DNA of 64,000 bases from Prolixibacter bellariivorans ATCC BAA-1284 (GCF_000621705.1 NZ_JHXO01000007.1:372001-436000), one strand, 5' to 3'. Counted from the first letter of the stretch, positions 17,201-25,295 are shown. The notes: a model not told the origin generated them from the sequence alone. Numbers and translations: made by a program.

Positions 17201-18811
17201 GCAAATAGTGTAAATAATTTCATTAACAAGTTTATACCACAATTTGGTTACTACCTCCCCGTTAGGGAAAAATATTCAAGTGGTGGATGGGTAGGTTCTC
17301 CGGTAAGCGCCGAAATTTTAGATAACTTAAGTATTGAAGCGTTGTTCACCCTTTTCAACTATTATAAGGATTACAAAGGGCATAGTTTCCATCCAGCTGA
17401 TGATAATAAAGGAGGATTGCCACAATTAAGCAGTACTCTTTCTATCTTGGCTAAGAATAACCCTGCTAAATACCTAAAAATAATAAACAACCCTAAGTTC
17501 GATAAATTTTCAGATTCAATTGAAGAAGCAATATTGGATGGGGTCGGCTATCATATTAGTTGTAGATTAGGGAAAGTAAATGACAGTAGTTATAAACCAA
17601 TAAGCCCCCTGCCTGACATCAATAATATCGCTCATAATCTGCTTGACAGAATAGAAATAAATCACTCTTCATTTCAAAAAGATATTACTTATGCAAGGAT
17701 GATTGAAAATTGTATTGAAGCATTGCCAAGTGAAGAGGATTTAAAGCGGGCTACTAAATTACTTTTACCTTTGAGTAACCATCCTGATCCAGACGGCAAG
17801 AGGTTAAATATTCAAGACCTAAATGGCGATAAAGTTACATCTAATGATATTTTAACCAAATCATTAAACTGCACAAGAGGTGTTGTAGCCAACTCTGCTA
17901 TAGCAATATTGAATAAGTTACTGGATTTGGGGGTAAAACCATTTGTATCCATTACTAGCTTAACAGAGAAACTGGCAAACGATAAGGCACAAGAGGTTCA
18001 AGCTGCTTTACTATGGGGTCTGCCTTACACAGGTTATAAAAGCAAAGAATTGGGTTGGCAGATTTTTAATATCATCTTTAGTAAGAAGCAAACACTTTTG
18101 TGGGGGGCAGGCGAAAAATTCTTGTATCATCAATACTACCAAAATTATGAAATGGTAAGACCATGCCTGGAGCGGATAAAAAATGAAGCAATAAATGAAG
18201 CGGGGGCAACGTGGGGTAGACTTTCTGCTTTGTGTATGATTCAAGGCCATATTAATCAACAAGTTTTCTTCAGTGAATTAAAAGAAATAAATAAAAAAGA
18301 TGTTTGGGATGGAGCATTAAGTGTATTTATAGCCAATTTGGAGAAAAATAAAGATGGATTATGTCAAGAATCATTTAGAGTGTTTATTAAGGAAAACAAC
18401 ATTCAGAAGGAATTCGGACATAAAATAGATGGAGCTTTTAGGCTAGATGAAAAAGGTAAATACATCAATGTTGAAACGGGTAAGTTATTCATAAACTCTT
18501 TGATTCTAGATGATGATAAAGAGCCCCAAATGCATTCTTTTATCGACTGGATCGAATATCAAGCAATAATTGATCCGGTGGTGGCATTAGAGTTATGCGA
18601 AAGCTTGCTTTCTAAATTGCAATCATTTGAATCCCAACCACGTTTATGGCATTCAAAACCTTTGATTTCTACATTAACCACAATTTTGCGCGAGGCAGAT
18701 GAATTGGATGATTTAGAACTTATTAATCGAGCTGTGCATTTGCAAGATCAATTCTTATTAATGGGGATTGATGGAATGAATGAATATTTTGCAGAGGCTG
18801 CAACGTTGTAA
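14246..18811 (+). CDS. Avs-like defence protein: Cap4-type nuclease + STAND ATPase + helical repeats
   Basis: 1521 residues in three parts. Residues 1-210 resemble Cap4/DUF4297 dsDNA nucleases: DDYQRAIAINWLIELL, then PD-(D/E)xK candidates Glu38, Asp52 (VDDIVV) and Gln67-Ala-Lys69 (IQAKK). Residues 245-560 form a P-loop ATPase with Walker A GPGSGKT (286-292) and Walker B VVVVIDSLD (Asp350). The rest, about 950 residues, is predicted helical and repeat-like without a recognised enzyme motif. The order effector-STAND-long helical sensor is that of Avs anti-phage proteins, which sense a phage protein, oligomerise and cut DNA. The gene stands alone with its own flanks and is clearly more AT-rich than its neighbours, which suggests transfer. 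The family assignment is inference from motifs; the trigger is unknown. Confidence 0.75.
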   Translation: MSKAGTYSNQGDDYQRAIAINWLIELLTNDAIEYIQVESNGLSGIKEKVPVDDIVVVCKNGSRRHIQAKKNQTNAKVWSIKDWGSELPKILLQLEQGEHITVELYSSTPLGQFTTLPEECRIHPNFGDFKEQLSRPKTEALSILVDEWERSEEEIFYLLKRVRTGSHHNTEKWIKMNEESLSRLVTHPALALDTLETFVNRYQSKDLVGKFEIRAQDVWGELAGKGLTRLPNFSKKEIIQQFQRTSVIGRNDWKRTITGEKIRRKELDDTLKQIRENKRTILIQDGPGSGKTCLLLDLADVIDGDNKFQLLFIKGDRFAKINSEENSLPKEIVESCGLLSSVSHVVVVIDSLDVLSCQRDHAALNFFLKLIDQLQIIQNVTVVAACREFDLKYDPKLRDRKWDVQIKLSDFNFQNTVIPILNKLNVNVGQLNPDLKELLCLPQNLSLFERLSGFQGVFNVRTTYDLYKAFIDFSLLQDTDLVDHIFEKIFSFADKLLKEREHSLPKTVINIDEHILHHLISKGVLNEEADGKVGFSHQTLFDNFVANNALKSGITLTQLILSHPPLPFYRPSVRSYLFFVRSQSFKSFSQNIRKTLSNDDIAYHFKRLVVETYAEMIPKNDDWNLIRWMFLRQNDLFKRFLDALTSSHWFELIANKWYPSFAHQPDNYEWLFTFLWKLDAWMNFYPNETVEIWNNALKENWGGNSVWIICHSLTRFKHYRVDGVKDLIHTLKESNNTDSHSMGKIYCNYIEATGDGYETLWDWMTRDISIKEMSNWGKENELYCESHDLKDGTFLQKHLIKSEEFRNLVLKSLLNWVKGSSYWKEDGLTYKLLEYTSIPNNISRSGSIYIENISILMQAVEEAFLNHAKNNTEWWKKEETKLRTSKELAFRYILIKAYLENIETNLDGITSQLLDKELIEAGELNYELGLLINESFHLLPEQIQDKIVNVIENLFPEHTEQEEHVKNWHNRVKFELFVRIPAYLRANSVNNFINKFIPQFGYYLPVREKYSSGGWVGSPVSAEILDNLSIEALFTLFNYYKDYKGHSFHPADDNKGGLPQLSSTLSILAKNNPAKYLKIINNPKFDKFSDSIEEAILDGVGYHISCRLGKVNDSSYKPISPLPDINNIAHNLLDRIEINHSSFQKDITYARMIENCIEALPSEEDLKRATKLLLPLSNHPDPDGKRLNIQDLNGDKVTSNDILTKSLNCTRGVVANSAIAILNKLLDLGVKPFVSITSLTEKLANDKAQEVQAALLWGLPYTGYKSKELGWQIFNIIFSKKQTLLWGAGEKFLYHQYYQNYEMVRPCLERIKNEAINEAGATWGRLSALCMIQGHINQQVFFSELKEINKKDVWDGALSVFIANLEKNKDGLCQESFRVFIKENNIQKEFGHKIDGAFRLDEKGKYINVETGKLFINSLILDDDKEPQMHSFIDWIEYQAIIDPVVALELCESLLSKLQSFESQPRLWHSKPLISTLTTILREADELDDLELINRAVHLQDQFLLMGIDGMNEYFAEAATL

Positions 18812-18901
18812 TTCACTTATCATTAATCACTGCATTCTTTCAGGCATCCAGCGCAATGTTCTTGCTTTAAAAAGTTTTCCTTTCTGTTTCCATCAAAAAA
18901 C

Positions 18902-18925
18902 AAAAGCCGCATGATAGCGGCTTTT
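18902..18925 (-). terminator. Terminator of tRNA-Arg
   Basis: Arms AAAAGCCGC (18902-18910) and GCGGCTTTT (18917-18925) around a 6-base loop. On the minus strand it is followed by GTTTTTTG. It lies directly after the tRNA 3' end, between the tRNA and the Avs-like gene. Confidence 0.8.
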
Positions 18926-18927
18926 CG

Positions 18928-19001
18928 TGATCCAGGCGGGACTCGAACCCGCAACCGGCAGCTTAGAAGGCTGCTGCTCTATCCAGTTGAGCTACCAGAC
19001 C
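18928..19001 (-). tRNA. tRNA-Arg (anticodon TCT)
   Basis: 74 bases on the minus strand. The D arm is GCTC/GAGC, the anticodon loop CTTCTAA reads anticodon TCT (codons AGA/AGG), and the T arm is GCGGG/CCCGC around TTCGAGT. The acceptor stem GGTCTGG pairs with CTGGATC through three G-U wobbles, which is weaker than usual but still pairs. The discriminator is A and no CCA is encoded. A -7 box lies upstream and a hairpin terminator follows. Confidence 0.95.
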
Positions 19002-19019
19002 ATCCCTTATTTTGCGGTG

Positions 19020-19027
19020 CAAATATA
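19020..19027 (-). promoter_or_regulatory. -7 promoter element of tRNA-Arg
   Basis: TATATTTG on the minus strand, 18 bases before the mature tRNA 5' end; matches TAnnTTTG. Confidence 0.55.
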
Positions 19028-19028
19028 T

Positions 19029-19067
19029 AAAATATCCCCGTTACCTAAAGGAAAACGGGGATATTTT
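19029..19067 (-). terminator. Terminator of asnA
   Basis: A perfect 14-bp stem, AAAATATCCCCGTT (19029-19042) with AACGGGGATATTTT (19054-19067), and an 11-base loop. Its A/T-rich base gives a T-rich tail on the minus strand. It sits 15 bases past the asnA stop. Confidence 0.85.
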
Positions 19068-19082
19068 GCCTGATTTTATTCC

Positions 19083-20117
19083 TTAAACCAATACAATATT
19101 ATGATCAGCACATTGTTGCACCATATCTTCCGGCCACAAACTGGCCTGTACCTCACCAATATGGGCTTTCCGAAGGAAATACATACACAGACGCGACTGG
19201 CCGATACCACCACCAATGGACAGCGGCAATTCACCTTTCAGCAGCTTTTTATGAAACAACAATTGTTTGCGTTCCTCCGTGCCTGTCAGTTTTAGTTGTT
19301 TTTCCAGAGCCTTCTTATCGACGCGAATTCCCATTGACGACAATTCGAAAGAGCGATTCAGTATACTGTTCCAAACAATGATGTCACCATTCAAACCTTT
19401 GTACCCATCGGAGTTGGAAGATGACCAATCGTCATAATCCGGAGCCCGACCATCGTGAACCTCACCATTAGCCATCGTTCCGCCAATTCCAATAATGAAG
19501 ACTGCACCGTAGGCTTTAGCTGCCTCGTCTTCTCTTTCTTTCGAAGTAAGATCCGGATAACGCTCCGCCAGTTCTTCCGCATGAATAAACGTTATCTCAT
19601 CGGGCAGTGATGGTTTCAGTTTCGGATAGTTTTCGTACACCATAAACTCGGTTCGCAACAACACAGAATAAATCTGCCGAACCACTTTTTTAAGGAAATC
19701 CAATGTACGCTGGTCAGAGGTAATTACCTTTTCCCAGTCCCACTGGTCGACGTAGAGAGAATGAATATTTGAAAGCTCTTCATCGGCCCGAATGGCATTC
19801 ATATCGGTATAGATACCGTACCCTACCGGGATTCCGTACTTCGCCAACATCATTCGTTTCCATTTGGCCAGCGACTGAACTACTTCAGCCTCTTGATCAT
19901 CGAATTCCTTTACGGGAAATGAAACAGGACGTTCCACGCCATTCAGGTCATCATTCACACCGGTTCCCTTCAAAACGAAAAGCGGAGCAGTTACCCTTCT
20001 CAATCGCAGTTCTGCAGATAGGTTCTCCTGGAAAAAATCCTTCACAAACTTGATGGCCTTCTCCGTATTCTTCAAATCAAGAAGCGGCTTGTAATTCTCA
20101 GGAAAATAAAGATTCAT
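19083..20117 (-). CDS. asnA: Aspartate-ammonia ligase AsnA
   Basis: 344 residues. Cytoplasmic enzyme that makes asparagine from aspartate, ammonia and ATP (releasing AMP and pyrophosphate). It has the class-II aminoacyl-tRNA-synthetase-like fold. Recognised segments include LRLRRVTAPLFVLKGTGVNDDLNG, VVQSLAKWKR, SLYVDQWDWEKV and the C-terminal LPLSIGGGIGQSRLCMYFL. The length is slightly above the 330 of the E. coli enzyme and the frame is intact. It is transcribed alone, ending in a strong terminator just before the tRNA-Arg promoter. Confidence 0.97.
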   Translation of the reverse strand: MNLYFPENYKPLLDLKNTEKAIKFVKDFFQENLSAELRLRRVTAPLFVLKGTGVNDDLNGVERPVSFPVKEFDDQEAEVVQSLAKWKRMMLAKYGIPVGYGIYTDMNAIRADEELSNIHSLYVDQWDWEKVITSDQRTLDFLKKVVRQIYSVLLRTEFMVYENYPKLKPSLPDEITFIHAEELAERYPDLTSKEREDEAAKAYGAVFIIGIGGTMANGEVHDGRAPDYDDWSSSNSDGYKGLNGDIIVWNSILNRSFELSSMGIRVDKKALEKQLKLTGTEERKQLLFHKKLLKGELPLSIGGGIGQSRLCMYFLRKAHIGEVQASLWPEDMVQQCADHNIVLV

Positions 20118-20314
20118 ACGGTTTTCATTTTATCATCAATCGACACACGAAAAGCAGATACAGCTTTCCTGCTTCTACCACACGTGTTTGGATTCATTAG
20201 TTTTATTCCACCAAATGTAACAGATTTGAATATTCGGCCGGTTCAAAATATTAGTTTCAAAAACATATCCTGACATTTGCTTATTATCAGAAAACTTACC
20301 CTGAAATAGCCAGC

Positions 20315-21403
20315 CTAGTCCTTATTTCCCATCGAATCGTACATGTAAACCGCAAAAGTGGCCAGCCAATGCGACCCGACATAGTTCTCCGATAATACGT
20401 GAGGCAAAGCATCAGCAGCATGTTGGTGTGCCGATTGAATCAACTGCCGGGCCATCACACTTTCCGGCGGAAACGCTTTGGCTATATCGAACATACACCA
20501 TGCCCGACTCAGATTCAGGCCATCGAGATGGACACCTTTCGGATCATGGCGATCACTCACAACAGCCGGCTCTTGCAGCGATTCCGGTATGCGTGGCATG
20601 AAATCTCTGAACCAATTTTGAAAAGCTTTGCGATCGAGAACACGCAGCATCAGGTCGGCTTCGATAAGTGAAGGCGATAAGAAATCATCGCCACCCGGTT
20701 CCCAACCAGCCGGTATATCCTTGTCATTCTCGTAATAAAACAAAGCTCGTTCCTTCAGCAAATTTTCAAAGGTCGAATCCCGGGTTACTTTCGCATAATC
20801 CAACGCCAGCAATAATCCCAAAGCCGTATTTTCGTGCACACCTCTCCGGATGGGATAATACAATCCCGGCAGGTAAAAATGATACCGCTGAACAATTTCT
20901 TCCGCCAGCGGAGCCAGCGCCTTCGCCCACTGTTTTCCGTTCGGATTATCCCAGGTAAGCAATTCAGCCTGCAGTTTCAAAAGCCAGCCCCATCCATATG
21001 GACGTTCGAAACTTTCGCGCCCCGGCGCCTGAAAGTAGGCGATTTCGGTTTGCATATTCTCTTTGGTAAAATGACGGTCAAGCACATCGATGATTTGTTT
21101 ACGCTGCGGTAAATCGGGGTACATTTTCAACAAGCGAACGAGCAACCAATGTCCGTGTACGGCTGAGTGCCAGTCGAAACAACCGTAAAAAGCCGGATGC
21201 AACCGATTCGGAGTCTGTGCATCCTGTGGCCCGTTCATGGTATGACTGATTTTATTTGGGTAAATCTTATCGACATTCTTCAATACCAGGTCGGCAAATT
21301 GAGCGGCTTTTTGCGGCGTTAACTCCGGAACCACCGGTGTTTGTCCGCTTACCGGGAGAAGAAAACTGGCAAGTAATAACATGGCTAAAATTATTTTTCT
21401 CAT
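20315..21403 (-). CDS. DUF2891 family secreted protein
   Basis: 362 residues from the ATG at 21403 (the frame extends to a TTG at 21409). A signal peptide ends near VSGQ (residue 21). The mature part holds conserved DUF2891 segments: HPAFYGCFDWHSAVHGHWLLVRL, RPYGWGWLLKLQAEL, EPGGDDFLSPSLIEADLMLRVL and HLDGLNLSRAWCMFDIA. Aromatic and His/Asp/Glu-rich conserved motifs suggest an (alpha/alpha)-barrel enzyme, perhaps carbohydrate-active, but no activity is known to me. It is transcribed alone. An inverted repeat 165 bases upstream (21568-21583) resembles the operator candidate next to the LacI gene at 5662, which hints at shared sugar-linked control. Confidence 0.82.
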   Translation of the reverse strand: MRKIILAMLLLASFLLPVSGQTPVVPELTPQKAAQFADLVLKNVDKIYPNKISHTMNGPQDAQTPNRLHPAFYGCFDWHSAVHGHWLLVRLLKMYPDLPQRKQIIDVLDRHFTKENMQTEIAYFQAPGRESFERPYGWGWLLKLQAELLTWDNPNGKQWAKALAPLAEEIVQRYHFYLPGLYYPIRRGVHENTALGLLLALDYAKVTRDSTFENLLKERALFYYENDKDIPAGWEPGGDDFLSPSLIEADLMLRVLDRKAFQNWFRDFMPRIPESLQEPAVVSDRHDPKGVHLDGLNLSRAWCMFDIAKAFPPESVMARQLIQSAHQHAADALPHVLSENYVGSHWLATFAVYMYDSMGNKD

Positions 21404-21567
21404 TATCAACAGGTTTATGTCGGTTAAATAAATTGAATCGTCTGCTATCTGACTTCCCTTTCCAGGAAGAAATGAAATGACGTGAAAAAATTAAACTTTT
21501 TTATCACAGCGTTAAAGTAAAACACCGTTTTAATCCAAAAAAAAGATTTATTTGCAACTGCTAATCT

Positions 21568-21583
21568 ACCGTTGCGAAACGGT
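21568..21583. promoter_or_regulatory. Operator-like inverted repeat similar to that at 5542-5563
   Basis: On the minus strand the arms ACCGTT and AACGGT flank the spacer TCGC. At 5544-5561 the arms are ACCGGTT and AACCGGT around the same spacer. The site lies between the DUF2891 gene (minus) and the RimB-RimK gene (plus). Confidence 0.45.
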
Positions 21584-21669
21584 TGTAAAAAACAAGTTAT
21601 CAACAAGGTGAAGAGCGATATTTAACTGAATTCCGATAAGAAGAATGAAATATCGCATGAAAATTTAAC

Positions 21670-23052
21670 ATGATAAACGAAAACAAGATCATTGTCGGAA
21701 GCGAAGAATGGTGCTCACTTCCTGGTTTGAATGTCCCTGCCATTAAAGCGCGGGTTGATTCGGGAGCGAAAACCTCCTCCATTCACGCTATAAATATCCA
21801 ACTTTTCAAAAAGGAAGGTGTTCCGTGGGTCAACTTCGACATTCCCCCCATTCAGAACGATGGAAAAACGTCGGTTCATTGTGAAGCCGAAATTATTGAT
21901 CGCCGAACCGTGAAAAGTTCGAGTGGCATCAGCGAACGCCGCTATGTCATCAAGACAATGGTTGCTTTGGGTGATGCTTCGTGGGAGATTGAACTGACGC
22001 TGGCCAACCGCGATTCGATGGGATATCGCATGTTGTTGGGCCGGGAAGCCATGAGTGGCCGTATGCTCGTCGATCCGGAAGCTCGTTTTCTGTTTGGACA
22101 GAAATCGACTGACCACCTGAATGAGTTGTACCAGCCCAACCAGCCGGCACGACAGGGACTGAAAATCGGGTTGCTGGCTTCTGACCCGAACCTGTACAGC
22201 AACCAGCGCATTATGGAGGCCGGCGAATCACGCGGTCATGAGATGCACTTCCTGAATATCCGGCACTGTTACATGAAACTGGATGCCACGAATCCGGAAA
22301 TTCACTACCGTGGAGGACGGATTCTGAATGACCTGGATGCTGTTATTCCACGCATTCGCCCCAGTCAGACTTTCTACGGATGTGCCCTTACCCGGCAATT
22401 TGAGGCATTGAAGATTTTTGCACTCAATTCGGCGGCAGCTATCAGCCAGTCGCGCGATAAGCTTTTCTCATTGCAATTGCTGTTGCAAAACGGTTTGGAT
22501 ATTCCCACTACGGGTTTTGCCAATTCGCCGCTCGATACGTCGGATTTGATTAAAATGGTAGGCGGCTCACCGCTTATCGTGAAGCTGCTGGAAGGTACAC
22601 AGGGCAAAGGAGTCGTTCTCACCGAAACGAAGAAGGCAGCCGAAAGTGTCATCAATGCGTTCAAGAGTCTGCATGCCAACATCCTCGTGCAGGAGTTTGT
22701 CAAGGAAGCCAATGGGAAAGACATTCGCTGCTTTGTGATCGATGGCAAGGTGGTTGCTTCTATTCAGCGGGAAGCGGCCCCCGGAGAGTTCCGGGCCAAC
22801 CTGCACCAGGGCGGAACTGCTTCCATCGTAAAAGTGACTCCCGAAGAAAAGCGCATCGCCATCAAGGCGGCCAAAACCATGAACCTGAAAGTAGCAGGTG
22901 TCGATATCATTCGTTCGGCAAAGGGACCACTATTATTGGAAATCAACTCCTCGCCCGGATTGGAAGGGATCGAATCGGCAACGAACAAGGACATTGCCGG
23001 AAAAATGATTGCCGCCATTGAAAAACACGTGGGCTGGAAGATGGAGAACTGA
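21670..23052 (+). CDS. RimB-RimK fusion: retropepsin-like protease + ATP-grasp glutamate ligase
   Basis: 460 residues with two domains that are usually separate proteins. Residues 5-150 are an ATP-dependent zinc protease/RimB-like domain with the aspartic-protease-like [14 protein letters not shown] (Asp31) and [11 protein letters not shown]. Residues 160-455 are a RimK ATP-grasp ligase: [84 protein letters not shown] and [14 protein letters not shown]. In E. coli RimK adds glutamates to ribosomal protein S6, and RimB works in the same system. The fusion would place modification and trimming in one protein. Substrate unknown. A hairpin terminator follows. Confidence 0.9.
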   Translation: MINENKIIVGSEEWCSLPGLNVPAIKARVDSGAKTSSIHAINIQLFKKEGVPWVNFDIPPIQNDGKTSVHCEAEIIDRRTVKSSSGISERRYVIKTMVALGDASWEIELTLANRDSMGYRMLLGREAMSGRMLVDPEARFLFGQKSTDHLNELYQPNQPARQGLKIGLLASDPNLYSNQRIMEAGESRGHEMHFLNIRHCYMKLDATNPEIHYRGGRILNDLDAVIPRIRPSQTFYGCALTRQFEALKIFALNSAAAISQSRDKLFSLQLLLQNGLDIPTTGFANSPLDTSDLIKMVGGSPLIVKLLEGTQGKGVVLTETKKAAESVINAFKSLHANILVQEFVKEANGKDIRCFVIDGKVVASIQREAAPGEFRANLHQGGTASIVKVTPEEKRIAIKAAKTMNLKVAGVDIIRSAKGPLLLEINSSPGLEGIESATNKDIAGKMIAAIEKHVGWKMEN

Positions 23053-23077
23053 AAATTGCAGCTTGGCTGATAACAGG

Positions 23078-23117
23078 AAAAGGCTGTCTATGAAGTCATG
23101 GATAGCCTTTTTTTTTT
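23078..23117 (+). terminator. Terminator of the RimB-RimK gene
   Basis: AAAGGCT (23078-23084) pairs with AGCCTTT (23104-23110), extended inward by imperfect pairs, and is followed by a run of T to 23117. Confidence 0.75.
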
Positions 23118-23132
23118 AATGAGATTCGTTAA

Positions 23133-23552
23133 TCAATGCAACAACTGGTCGGCTTCCAACTTATCAAACGCCTTCAGCACTCCTTCCACCTGCGCTGGTT
23201 CTTGTAAATAGGTCTCGCGGTCGAAATATTGAACAGCCGCTATCTCACTGCCCAGCACAATCTTTTGGTCTAATAATTCATACAAATAGCACTCCTGTTC
23301 CATCATTAAGCGCTCTTCACCATAAGCGAGAGCGGTAATATGGCAATAATACTGTAACAAATCAGGCTTTAGCTGTAGGTTCAACTCTTCTCGAATTTCC
23401 CGGTGAATCGATTCCAGAGCGGTCTCGCCGTTATCGATCTTCCCTCCCGGCAGATACCAGGCCTGCTTGTTCCTGCTGTAGGCCAACAATAACCTATTGT
23501 CTTTAATCACTAATAATCCTGCCGTTGGCAGACTTCCGTTGGTGTCGGGCAT
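23133..23552 (-). CDS. Nudix hydrolase
   Basis: 139 residues, a single Nudix domain that hydrolyses a nucleoside diphosphate linked to another group. The Nudix box is complete: Gly37-x5-Glu43-x7-Arg51-Glu52-x2-Glu55-Glu56, starting in LPGGKIDNGET. The N-terminal strand pattern (TAGLLVIKDNRLLLAYSRN, then AWYLPGG) is that of MutT/ADP-ribose-type enzymes, but the substrate cannot be read from the sequence. It stands alone, convergent with the RimB-RimK gene and divergent from the MFS gene. The 41-bp tandem repeat array lies in its upstream region. Confidence 0.92.
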   Translation of the reverse strand: MPDTNGSLPTAGLLVIKDNRLLLAYSRNKQAWYLPGGKIDNGETALESIHREIREELNLQLKPDLLQYYCHITALAYGEERLMMEQECYLYELLDQKIVLGSEIAAVQYFDRETYLQEPAQVEGVLKAFDKLEADQLLH

Positions 23553-23668
23553 ATTGTACCAGTTCTATTTAAGTTTCTTTCTCCATAAACCAATCCTGAA
23601 GAAAATAGTTTTCTCTACACCAACTCCTGCGATCAACTTTATTGCTGCATTGCAACAACCTGGCAATC

Positions 23669-23960
23669 GGCAGTGCCTTCGTTCCATTTAAATGAACGGC
23701 CTATCGCTGGCTAAATGCTCTGTTTAATTTACATGAACTACATGGCGGCAGCCAGATGCCCCGTTTAATTCAAATGAACGACCTGGCGGTAGCCAGATGC
23801 TCCGTTTAATTCAAATGAACGACCTGGCGGTAGCCAGATGCTCCGTTTAATTCAAATGAACAGCCTGGCGGCAGCCAGATACTCCACTCAATTCAAATGA
23901 ACAACCTGGCGGCAGCCAGATGCTCCATTTAATTCAAATGAACAGCCTGTAGCCAGCCAT
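23669..23960. repeat. 41-bp tandem repeat array (about seven units)
   Basis: Near-identical 41-bp units start at 23751, 23792, 23833, 23874 and 23915. Degenerate units start near 23669 and 23710, and the array breaks off near 23955. Each unit opens with GCCAGATGCTCC, continues TTAATTCAAATGAAC and ends CCTGGCGGTA or CCTGGCGGCA. At each junction CTGGC and GCCAG form a small hairpin with a 4-base loop. There are no variable spacers, the period is not a multiple of three, and both strands carry stops, so it is neither CRISPR nor coding. It fills the divergent region between the Nudix and MFS genes. Confidence 0.93.
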
Positions 23961-24083
23961 GTACGTTCTCCAGACTAAAAGAACTGTCTGGCCAGAGCCA
24001 GGCGATACGTATGAACGAAAATAGTCAACATAGCCCCCCGGGAATGATCATACTAAATTAATTGGCCATACCGGAAGCTTCGT

Positions 24084-24091
24084 TATTTTTG
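24084..24091 (+). promoter_or_regulatory. -7 promoter element of the MFS gene
   Basis: TATTTTTG fits TAnnTTTG. A TTG at 24062-24064 is 19 bases upstream, as expected for the -33 element. Transcription would begin only 2-4 bases before the ATG at 24100. Confidence 0.6.
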
Positions 24092-24099
24092 CACGCGTT

Positions 24100-25293
24100 A
24101 TGGGGAGCTCCTACAGCCAAAATATCTTCCGGCTCTACATCATCAAATGTGCCAAATGGTTCATGCTGGTGATGCCCATTGTCGTCCCCTTTTATCAGGA
24201 CAACGGTCTCAGCATGCACGATGTGTTTTTCCTCCGGGCTATTTACTCCGTCGCTATTGTATTGCTCGAAATTCCTTCCGGGTACTTTGCCGATGTATGG
24301 GGCCGAAAAACCACGCTGGTGGCCGGAACGGTAATGGGAGCCGTTGGCTTTGGTATTTACAGCTTCTCCTACCGGTTTGGTGAATTTTTGGTAGCCGAAA
24401 TGGTACTGGGCGTTGGGCAAAGCCTTATTTCCGGCTCCGATTCAGCTTTGCTGTATGATTCGCTGAAAGCCGAAAAACGTGAATCGGAGTACCTGAAGCT
24501 GGAAGGACGCGTGACCTCCATCGGAAACTTTGCCGAGGCCATTGCCGGTGTGCTGGGCGGATTGTTGGCGACCTTGAGCCTGCGCTATCCGTATTACGGG
24601 CAAACCTTGGTAGCCCTCATTGGCGTTCCCGCTGCGCTTTCGCTGAAAGAACCTCCCCGCGACGATCGACATGCAAAGCCGGGGTGGAAAGACATTCTGC
24701 AGGTTGTCAGCCATTCTTTGGTCGAGAACAAAAAACTGCGCACCGCTATTTTATACTCCTCCGTCATCGGGACAGCCACCTTAACAATGGCATGGTTCGT
24801 CCAACCCTTTTTCAAGGAGATATCGCTGCCACTTTCAATGTTCGGCGTTCTTTGGACCGTGCTAAATCTATTGGCCGGCTTGGTTTCTATCATCGCCTAC
24901 AAGTTTGAAGATGCACTGGGTCAAAAACGAACGGTCTTCCTCATTCTGGTGTTCATCACCGGTTCGTACGTAGCGATTAGTCAAACCATGACAGTTTGGG
25001 GAATTGCAATTCTGGTGATCTTCTATTTTGTCAGGGGAATTGCCACGCCGGTGCTGAAGAACTACATCATTCAGTACACCACGTCGGCCAACCGAGCCAC
25101 GGTACTTTCGGTGCGAAGCTTTGTCATCCGGATTATCTTTGCCGGTGTGGGACCGTTTTTGGGTTGGTACACCGACCAATTCTCGCTGGGATCAGCGCTG
25201 GCTATCGCCGGAATGGTTTTCTTCACCGGCGGATTTATCGTCCTTCTGCCCTTCCTGCAAAACCGTTCGCGGATGCGGCAGGCCAACCAATAA
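24100..25293 (+). CDS. MFS transporter (drug/multi-substrate type)
   Basis: 397 residues with about 12 membrane helices, an inner-membrane secondary carrier. The A-motif region reads GYFADVWGRKTTLVAG between helices 2 and 3. The first half contains IFRLYIIKCAKWFMLVMPIV and SLISGSDSALLYDSLKAEKR, a segment common in Bacteroidota MFS proteins related to the DHA/tetracycline-type exporters. No substrate can be inferred. The start codon is very close to its -7 box, so the transcript has almost no leader. It converges on the MBL gene with a 2-base gap. Confidence 0.88.
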   Translation: MGSSYSQNIFRLYIIKCAKWFMLVMPIVVPFYQDNGLSMHDVFFLRAIYSVAIVLLEIPSGYFADVWGRKTTLVAGTVMGAVGFGIYSFSYRFGEFLVAEMVLGVGQSLISGSDSALLYDSLKAEKRESEYLKLEGRVTSIGNFAEAIAGVLGGLLATLSLRYPYYGQTLVALIGVPAALSLKEPPRDDRHAKPGWKDILQVVSHSLVENKKLRTAILYSSVIGTATLTMAWFVQPFFKEISLPLSMFGVLWTVLNLLAGLVSIIAYKFEDALGQKRTVFLILVFITGSYVAISQTMTVWGIAILVIFYFVRGIATPVLKNYIIQYTTSANRATVLSVRSFVIRIIFAGVGPFLGWYTDQFSLGSALAIAGMVFFTGGFIVLLPFLQNRSRMRQANQ

Positions 25294-25295
25294 AC

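Noticed and set aside
21645-21668. Seven-codon frame (MKYRMKI) ending two bases before the RimB-RimK start
   Set aside because: Could be a leader peptide, but nothing beyond its position supports it; a nearby 9-bp inverted repeat (21615-21623 with 21648-21656) is also weak.
23669-23960. Possible CRISPR array
   Set aside because: The whole 41-bp unit is repeated without variable spacers, outer units decay on both sides, and no cas gene is near.
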